This document shows positions 59,106 to 64,000 of a stretch of DNA of 64,000 nt, one piece after another. This DNA comes from Arthrobacter sp. SDTb3-6 (lineage in GTDB: Bacteria > Actinomycetota > Actinomycetes > Actinomycetales > Micrococcaceae): positions 62,001-126,000 of the forward strand of contig NZ_JAAMFN010000003.1 in the NCBI RefSeq assembly GCF_013376095.1, read 5' to 3'. Under the pieces are notes generated by a model. That model was not told the origin of the DNA, did no database searches, and saw only the letters and a program-made list of their open reading frames with translations. The stretch's first letter is position 1, and each line of letters begins with the position of its first letter. A program made the translations under genes and the position numbers.

Positions 59106-59150
59106 CGCTGGTGTCTCGCATCACACAACAATCCTTGGGGGATTAAATCC

Positions 59151-60662
59151 ATGAAGACAGCACTTTTCCGTCGAACGACGGCGGCCGCCGCATGCGCCGT
59201 TGCGGTGTCCGCTTCCACCCTGCTCAGCGGCAGCGCCCTGGCGGCGCCGGCGAATCCGCAGTCCACGCCCATTGCCTTTCCTGCGGCCGACGGCCAGCTC
59301 ATGAGCTATGTGGTCAATGCCAAGGCTGCGAACGCCAACAAGGCCAGGGAGGCCGTGCAGGCGGTGGAGGCCGCCGGCGGCGTCGCGGTCCAGGAGTGGC
59401 CGGAGATCGGCGTCGTGGTTGCCCAGTCCGAGCTCGCCGGCTTCCGCACCGACGTCCTCAAGTACGGGAATTCCTCGGTGGAATCCGTCGGCGCAACCCG
59501 CACCATCACGGTCGCGGAGGGCACACCGGAGGGCATTGCCACCCCCTGGCAGCAGGCCCCGCAGCCAGCGCCTCAGCTGCGCAGCAGGCAGCTGGCCAAC
59601 GCCGGCCTGCTGTACGGCGACGCAACGTTCGACGGCGCGGCCCTGGACCCGAGGGAAGGCGAGCAGTGGAACCTGGCGCAGGTGAAGGCGGACCAGGCCC
59701 ACCAGCTCACCGACGGTTCACGCGACGTCCTGGTCGGGGTCCTGGACAGCGGGATCGACCCGGACCACCCGGACCTCAAGGCCAACATCGACGTGGCCAA
59801 CTCCGTGAACTGCACCAATGCCGGGCGTCCGGACACTTCGCCGACGGGCTGGAACCCCACCACCTCCTACCACGGGACCCATGTGGCGGGCATCATCGGC
59901 GCCGCCCGCAACGGCGTGGGCATCGTGGGCGTGGCACCCAACGTGCGCATGGCCTCCGTCAAGGTGGTCAACGACGCCGGCTCCATCTATCCCGAATACG
60001 CCATCTGCGGCTTCATGTGGGCCGGCCTGAAGGGCATGGACGTCACCAACAACAGCTACTACATTGACCCGGTGCAGTTCTGGTGTGGCGACCAGCCCGA
60101 CCAACTGGCCGTGCGCGTAGCCGTGGAACGCGCTGTGGACTGGTCCACGGACCAGGGCACGGTGCATGCGGCAGCCGCCGGCAATGCCTCCTACGACCTG
60201 GCCAACAAGACCACCGACAACGTCAGCCCGAACGACGCCGCCGGCATCCAGCGCCAGATCAACAACGGGTGCAAGGACATGCCCACCGAGCTGGACGGGG
60301 TGGTCACCGTGGCCTCCACCGACCAGGCCGGCAAGCTCTCATCCTTCTCCAACCGCGGGCTGAACGTCATTGACGTGGCGGCACCCGGATCACGGATCCT
60401 CTCCACCCTGCCGAACAACAGCTACGGCCTGCTCAGCGGCACCTCCATGGCCTCGCCCCACGTCGCGGGCGTGCTCGCGCTGATGAAGTCCGAACACCCC
60501 GGCTGGAAACCGAACCAGCTGGTTTCGCAACTGCGCAAGCAGGCGCAGGACCACCTCTGCATGCCCTCAGCGACACCGGCCGGATCCGCCTGCACGGGCA
60601 CGCTGCGCAACAACAGCTACTACGGCGAAGGCATCATCGACGCCCTGCAGGCCGTCCTCTAG
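59151..60662 (+). CDS. Secreted S8 family (subtilisin-like) serine protease
   Basis: 503 aa. Sec signal peptide (about 1-31, ending SGSALA with AAP after it), an inhibitor-I9-like propeptide region (about 45-130), then the peptidase domain with Asp199 in GVLDSGIDPDHPDL, His241 in YHGTHVAGIIG and Ser432 in LSGTSMASPHVAGVLAL. Four or more cysteines in the mature part may form disulfides. No C-terminal anchor, so it is released. Divergent from the cysteine desulfurase gene; no operon partner. Confidence 0.95.
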   Translation: MKTALFRRTTAAAACAVAVSASTLLSGSALAAPANPQSTPIAFPAADGQLMSYVVNAKAANANKAREAVQAVEAAGGVAVQEWPEIGVVVAQSELAGFRTDVLKYGNSSVESVGATRTITVAEGTPEGIATPWQQAPQPAPQLRSRQLANAGLLYGDATFDGAALDPREGEQWNLAQVKADQAHQLTDGSRDVLVGVLDSGIDPDHPDLKANIDVANSVNCTNAGRPDTSPTGWNPTTSYHGTHVAGIIGAARNGVGIVGVAPNVRMASVKVVNDAGSIYPEYAICGFMWAGLKGMDVTNNSYYIDPVQFWCGDQPDQLAVRVAVERAVDWSTDQGTVHAAAAGNASYDLANKTTDNVSPNDAAGIQRQINNGCKDMPTELDGVVTVASTDQAGKLSSFSNRGLNVIDVAAPGSRILSTLPNNSYGLLSGTSMASPHVAGVLALMKSEHPGWKPNQLVSQLRKQAQDHLCMPSATPAGSACTGTLRNNSYYGEGIIDALQAVL

Positions 60663-60704
60663 GACCGTCCTGGACCGCCTTCGGCAACAACCACCCCGCG
60701 GGCC

Positions 60705-61391
60705 TTAAGCGCCCCGGGGCACGATCCTGGCGCAGCAGTGGGACAGCTCTGCGTCCGGTTCTATGCTGTGGGTCGCGTCGGCACACCCCTCCAGGACGCC
60801 GTTGAGCAGCGAGCCGTTGAGCTGGCACACCACGCCGGTGTGCTCCCGGGACAGCCTGTGGAACGGGCAGTTCGCCATGATGGTGCCACCCTGGCCGTCG
60901 GGCCGGGGATCGTAGCCGGTGTCGGCCAGCAGGTTGTGGATGGTGCCGGCCCCGGCGCCCAGCCGCTTCCCGGCCTCGAACGCCACCTGGGCCAGCGCGT
61001 CCCCCACATCCTCGGAGGAGTCGATGGAGCGCTGGATCGCCGCTGCGAGCAGTTCGGCGGCGAGGTCGTAGTGGCGGGCGGGGACGGAGGCCGCCACCTC
61101 CCCCACGGCCACGGTGTAGAGCTTGGTGGGGCGCCCGGAGCCGGGCCCCGTGCGCTCCCCCACCTTGCGGAACTCCACCAGCAGCAGGCCGTCCGCCGCC
61201 AGCCGGTCCAGCTGGGCCCTGATGGTGCTCTTGGGCAGTCCCAGCGCCTGCGCACAGTCGTCCCGGCTGAGGGCGTGCGGGCTTTCGCGGAGCAGCTCGA
61301 ACAGCCTTTTGCGGACGGGATCGCCCAGGGACGCCACGGCGTTGAGCCGCTCCGCCTCACTCAGGGACGCGTGCTGCCGGGTTGGGTTCAT
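60705..61391 (-). CDS. SufR-like iron-sulfur helix-turn-helix regulator
   Basis: 228 aa. N-terminal winged helix (about 15-75; LGDPVRKRLFELL, DDCAQALGLPKSTIRAQLDRLAADGL). C-terminal sensor domain with C175, C189, C203, C219 and C220 (C-x13-C-x13-C-x15-CC), a pattern like the cluster ligands of SufR-type repressors. Such proteins sense iron-sulfur status or redox state. It is divergent from folE, and an inverted repeat overlaps the folE promoter, so autoregulation and folE control are likely. No suf genes are in the window. ATG start. Confidence 0.82.
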   Translation of the reverse strand: MNPTRQHASLSEAERLNAVASLGDPVRKRLFELLRESPHALSRDDCAQALGLPKSTIRAQLDRLAADGLLLVEFRKVGERTGPGSGRPTKLYTVAVGEVAASVPARHYDLAAELLAAAIQRSIDSSEDVGDALAQVAFEAGKRLGAGAGTIHNLLADTGYDPRPDGQGGTIMANCPFHRLSREHTGVVCQLNGSLLNGVLEGCADATHSIEPDAELSHCCARIVPRGA

Positions 61392-61446
61392 GACTGCTTG
61401 CCTTCAGTGTTGGAGGGACGGGAAAGTTGCTTTGTTTCATTCCTGC

Positions 61447-61475
61447 TTGACGCTTTGAGTCTGCGCTTCTAAAGT
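61447..61475 (+). promoter_or_regulatory. Sigma-70-type promoter of folE
   Basis: TTGACG (61447-61452), exactly 17 bp, TAAAGT (61470-61475). It is the best-matching promoter I found in the window. The folE ATG follows at 61507 with AAAGGAAG as the ribosome-binding site. Confidence 0.65.
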
Positions 61476-61495
61476 CAAGAATACAAGCTTTAGAA
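61467..61495 (+). promoter_or_regulatory. Inverted repeat overlapping the folE -10 region, candidate operator
   Basis: TTCTAAAG (61467-61474) and CTTTAGAA (61488-61495), perfect 8-bp arms, 13-bp spacer. The left arm covers the -10 hexamer. A second inverted pair CTTGAC (61446-61451) / GTCAAG (61474-61479) overlaps it. Suits a dimeric winged-helix repressor such as the divergently encoded regulator. Confidence 0.6.
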
Positions 61496-61506
61496 AGGAA
61501 GAGCAC

Positions 61507-62127
61507 ATGTCGATCTCAAGTGCCGCCCTCCCGGACCTCCTCGCCTTCGATGACCCGGCGCTGGACGATGCCGCGCTGGGCCGCCCGGGACCGGTGGACC
61601 TGCCGGCGGCGCAGGCGGCCATTGCCGACTTCCTGCGCGCGCTGGGCCGGGACGCCAGCGACCCCCACCTGCTGGACACCCCGCGCCGGGTGGCGGCCGC
61701 CTATGCGGAAATGCTCACGCCGCGCGAAACGAACTGGACCACCTTCCCCAACGACGAGGGCTATGCGGGCCTGGTGATCGTGAAGGACATTCCGTTCCAT
61801 TCGCTGTGCCAGCACCACCTGCTGCCCTTCCGCGGCGTGGCCCACGTGGGCTACCTGCCCGGCGAGCGCCTGTTTGGCCTCTCCAAGCTGGCCCGCGGCG
61901 TGGAATTGTTTGCCCGGGACCTCCAGGTCCAGGAACGCCTGACCCAACAAGTGGCAGACTGGTTGGAAGAGACGCTGTCCCCGCGGGGCGTCGGAGTCGT
62001 TTTGGAGGCCGAGCACATGTGCATGTCCCTGCGCGGCGTCCATACGGCCGGCACCCTGACCCGCACCTCCGTCTTTACGGGCGGGCTGGCCGACGCCGGT
62101 CCCCTGCGCAGCCAGTTCCCCCAGTAG
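61507..62127 (+). CDS. folE: GTP cyclohydrolase I
   Basis: 206 aa. Zinc and catalytic motif SLCQHHLLPFRGVAHVGYLP (C101, H103, H104), GLSKLARGVELFARDLQVQERLTQQ (124-148) and EAEHMCMSLRGVHTAGTLTRTS (C172). It converts GTP to dihydroneopterin triphosphate, the first step of pterin synthesis. Compared with the usual CEHH and FARRLQVQERL motifs it has Gln and Asp substitutions (Q102, D138), so it is a divergent member, maybe a second paralog. Control by the divergent Fe-S regulator is likely. The next two genes follow in the same direction. Confidence 0.93.
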   Translation: MSISSAALPDLLAFDDPALDDAALGRPGPVDLPAAQAAIADFLRALGRDASDPHLLDTPRRVAAAYAEMLTPRETNWTTFPNDEGYAGLVIVKDIPFHSLCQHHLLPFRGVAHVGYLPGERLFGLSKLARGVELFARDLQVQERLTQQVADWLEETLSPRGVGVVLEAEHMCMSLRGVHTAGTLTRTSVFTGGLADAGPLRSQFPQ

Positions 62128-62187
62128 GGCCGCCCCGCACCTTTTTGCTTCACACAAATCCACTTCCACGGAAAAGAGTTTTGTCCC

Positions 62188-63438
62188 ATGAGTGAATCAA
62201 GCAGTCCCGCAGCCCAGGACGCCGGCATGGTCATCATCGGCGGCGGCCTCACCGGCGCCACCGCCGCCCACACCCTGCGTGAGGAAGGCTGGACGGGACC
62301 GGTCACCATTGTGGCCGACGAGCAGGAAACCCCGTACCAGCGCCCGCCGCTGTCAAAAGGATTTTTGGCCGGCAAGGAAGGTGAGGACGCCCTCCTGCCC
62401 TACCCCGCCAACTGGTACCCCGAAAACAATGTGACGGTCCTGGAAGGGACCGCAGCCACCGCCGTCGACCCCGCCGGACACACCGCCACCCTGGCCGACG
62501 GCACCGTGCTGCCCTACGCCAAGCTCCTGCTCGCCACCGGCGCCACGCCGCGCGTCATCCCCTTCCCCGGCGTCGACCTCGACGGCGTGCACTACTTCCG
62601 CACCAAGGCCGACAGCGTGGCCATGAAGGCACTGCTCTCCGCCGGCGGGCACAACCTGGTCATGATTGGTTCCGGCTGGATCGGCATGGAAATCGCCGCC
62701 ACCGCCACGGAACTGGGCAACAAGGTGACCCTGCTGGGCCTGGAGGACGTACCGCTGTCCGTGGCCATCGGCAACGAACTGGGTCGGGTGTTCGCCTCCC
62801 GGCATGAGGAGGCGGGAGTGAAGTTTGTGCTGCCCTCCAGTGCCAAGGAAATCCAGGGCACCGGCGGGAAGGTCACCTCCGTGCTGACCACCACCGGGGA
62901 GGTGCTGCCGGCCGACCTGGTCATTGTCGCCGTCGGCGTGGTTCCCAACACCGGCCTGGCCAAGGATGCCGGGCTCACCATCAGCAACGGCATCCAGGTC
63001 TCGGCCAGCCTGCAGACCTCCGACCCGGACATCCTTGCCGCCGGGGACGTCGCCAACGCCCTGCACCCCGTGACCGGAGCCTACGCCCGCTCCGAACACT
63101 GGGCCAACGCCATTGCCAGCGGCAAGGTGGCCGCCAGGACCATGCTGGGCAAGGACGACGTGCTCGATGACATCCCCTACTTCTACACCGACCAGTTCGA
63201 CCTCGGCATGGAGTACTCCGGCTTCGGCGCGCTCACCAAGGACGCCGAACTGGTGGTCCGCGGCAGCCTGGAAAAGCGTGAATTCATCGCCTTCTGGGTG
63301 CTGGAGGGCCGCGTCGTGGCGGGCATGAACGTGAACATCTGGGACGTCCAGGACGCCATCAAGGACCTCATCAGCTCGCAGCGCACGGTCGACACGGCGA
63401 AGCTGGCTGACCCGCAAACGCCGCTGGGGGATATTTGA
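62188..63438 (+). CDS. FAD/NAD(P)-dependent oxidoreductase (ferredoxin-reductase/AIF-like)
   Basis: 416 aa. FAD motif MVIIGGGLTGATAAHTLRE (14-32), NAD motif MIGSGWIGMEIAATATELG (about 155-173), the TGATPR link, and ILAAGDVAN near residue 290 closing the FAD site. A C-terminal reductase-type domain follows (about 320-416; FYTDQFDLGMEYSGFG). Relatives pass electrons from NADH to rubredoxin, ferredoxin or Rieske partners; no such partner is encoded adjacently. Stop overlaps the folP2-like start (TGATG). Confidence 0.88.
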   Translation: MSESSSPAAQDAGMVIIGGGLTGATAAHTLREEGWTGPVTIVADEQETPYQRPPLSKGFLAGKEGEDALLPYPANWYPENNVTVLEGTAATAVDPAGHTATLADGTVLPYAKLLLATGATPRVIPFPGVDLDGVHYFRTKADSVAMKALLSAGGHNLVMIGSGWIGMEIAATATELGNKVTLLGLEDVPLSVAIGNELGRVFASRHEEAGVKFVLPSSAKEIQGTGGKVTSVLTTTGEVLPADLVIVAVGVVPNTGLAKDAGLTISNGIQVSASLQTSDPDILAAGDVANALHPVTGAYARSEHWANAIASGKVAARTMLGKDDVLDDIPYFYTDQFDLGMEYSGFGALTKDAELVVRGSLEKREFIAFWVLEGRVVAGMNVNIWDVQDAIKDLISSQRTVDTAKLADPQTPLGDI

Positions 63439-64000
63439 TGGAGGGGATGACAACTCTCAGGCCGCCTGCCGAAACCACCGCCACCGCCCCGGGCTCCGGG
63501 ACGGCGGCGCCGTTTTACACCCCGCCGCTGCGCCACCCCGTGCGCCGCTTCGGCTCCCGCACCCTGGACTTCAGCCGGCACGTGGCCCTCATGGCCATCG
63601 TGAACCGGACCCCGGATTCCTTTTACGACGGCGGGGCCACCTTCGCCCTGGATGCGGCCGTGGCGGCATCCCTGAAGGCCGTGGACGACGGCGCCGACTG
63701 GGTTGACATCGGCGGTGTCCCCTTTGCGCCGGGGCCGGCGCTGGGCGCCCGGGAAGAGGGCGACCGGGTGGTTCCGGTGGTGGAGGCCGTCTCCGCGGCC
63801 AGCGACGTGATCATCTCCGTGGACACCTTCCTGCCGGAGGTGGCCGCCCGCAGCATTGCCGCCGGGGCCCACGTCATCAACGACACCACCGGCCTGGCCA
63901 ATCCGGAGCTGGCCTCCGTGGTTGCGGAGGCGGGCGCCCACCTGGTCATCACGCATTCACTGGCCCGGCCGCGCACGGTTCACCCCCGCCCCAGCTATGA
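63438..64000 (+). CDS. Dihydropteroate synthase-family protein, FolP2-like, 5' part
   Basis: First 187 residues; the gene runs off the right edge. The pterin-binding TIM barrel starts ALMAIVNRTPDSFYDGGATF (about 51-70), then DGADWVDIGGVPFAPG and VIISVDTF, HVINDTTG. Canonical FolP has NVTPDSFSDGG and DIGGESTRPG; the NRTPDSFYD and IGGV forms are those I recall from mycobacterial FolP2 (Rv1207), which lacks dihydropteroate synthase activity. Its placement behind a divergent folE suggests a pterin role other than standard folate synthesis. ATG 63438 overlaps the previous stop; ATG 63447 is possible. Confidence 0.87.
   Translation, partial: MEGMTTLRPPAETTATAPGSGTAAPFYTPPLRHPVRRFGSRTLDFSRHVALMAIVNRTPDSFYDGGATFALDAAVAASLKAVDDGADWVDIGGVPFAPGPALGAREEGDRVVPVVEAVSAASDVIISVDTFLPEVAARSIAAGAHVINDTTGLANPELASVVAEAGAHLVITHSLARPRTVHPRPSY

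Overview
The window is chromosomal DNA from a high-GC Gram-positive actinobacterium. Codon third positions are strongly G/C, starts are often GTG (one TTG), WhiB1, MtrAB-LpqB, PdtaS and a long-form HPF are present, and gene order around secA follows the actinobacterial pattern. The absence of mycolate genes and the mix of families suggest Micrococcaceae, of Arthrobacter type. That placement is inference from recalled families; no search was run. I see no tRNA, rRNA, insertion sequence, prophage or CRISPR array.

Region 1 (1-13738) is a cell-surface polysaccharide locus. Minus-strand genes form two blocks. One (6670 to 444) encodes a nucleotide-sugar dehydrogenase, an N-acetyltransferase, a PLP aminotransferase, an NAD-dependent sugar oxidoreductase, a glycosyltransferase and a membrane-anchored glucuronyl C5-epimerase. 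With the 2-epimerase cut by the left edge, this matches the WbpA-D-E-B-I set for UDP-2,3-diacetamido-2,3-dideoxy-mannuronic acid. The other (13738 to 6823) encodes UDP-galactopyranose mutase, a GlfT2-like galactofuranosyltransferase, a Wzm/Wzt-type ABC exporter and an OafA-type O-acyltransferase. Together they look like a machine that makes, modifies and exports a galactofuranose- and diacetamido-uronate-containing wall polymer.

Region 2 (14004-31395) holds an orphan EssC/EccC-like FHA-FtsK/SpoIIIE ATPase, whiB1 with a CRP-type palindrome in its leader, the divergent pdtaS sensor kinase, the giant NAD-glutamate dehydrogenase, an orphan CpaE/CpaB-like pair, a small BldC/excisionase-like DNA-binding protein, a LysM membrane protein preceded by a phased decamer array, and an Rv3235-like protein.

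Region 3 (31392-41980) is the conserved minus-strand block mtrA-mtrB-lpqB-comF-hpf-(ycaQ)-secA. mtrB carries an apparent one-base insertion that splits it in two. Region 4 (42281-48119) is a plus-strand MoxR/DUF58/DUF4129/DUF4350 cluster with a membrane protein. It ends in a non-coding interval with two opposed sets of 32-bp-period repeats.

Region 5 (48436-58994), all minus strand, has a cysteine-free MetE-like protein, an AroQ chorismate mutase, a four-gene peptide ABC transporter, a DinB-like protein, mnmA and a cysteine desulfurase. Region 6 (59151-64000) has a secreted subtilase and then an Fe-S-type (SufR-like) regulator divergent from a GTP cyclohydrolase I, an FAD oxidoreductase and a FolP2-like dihydropteroate synthase paralog cut by the right edge. 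A near-consensus promoter overlapped by an 8-bp inverted repeat lies in the divergent gap.
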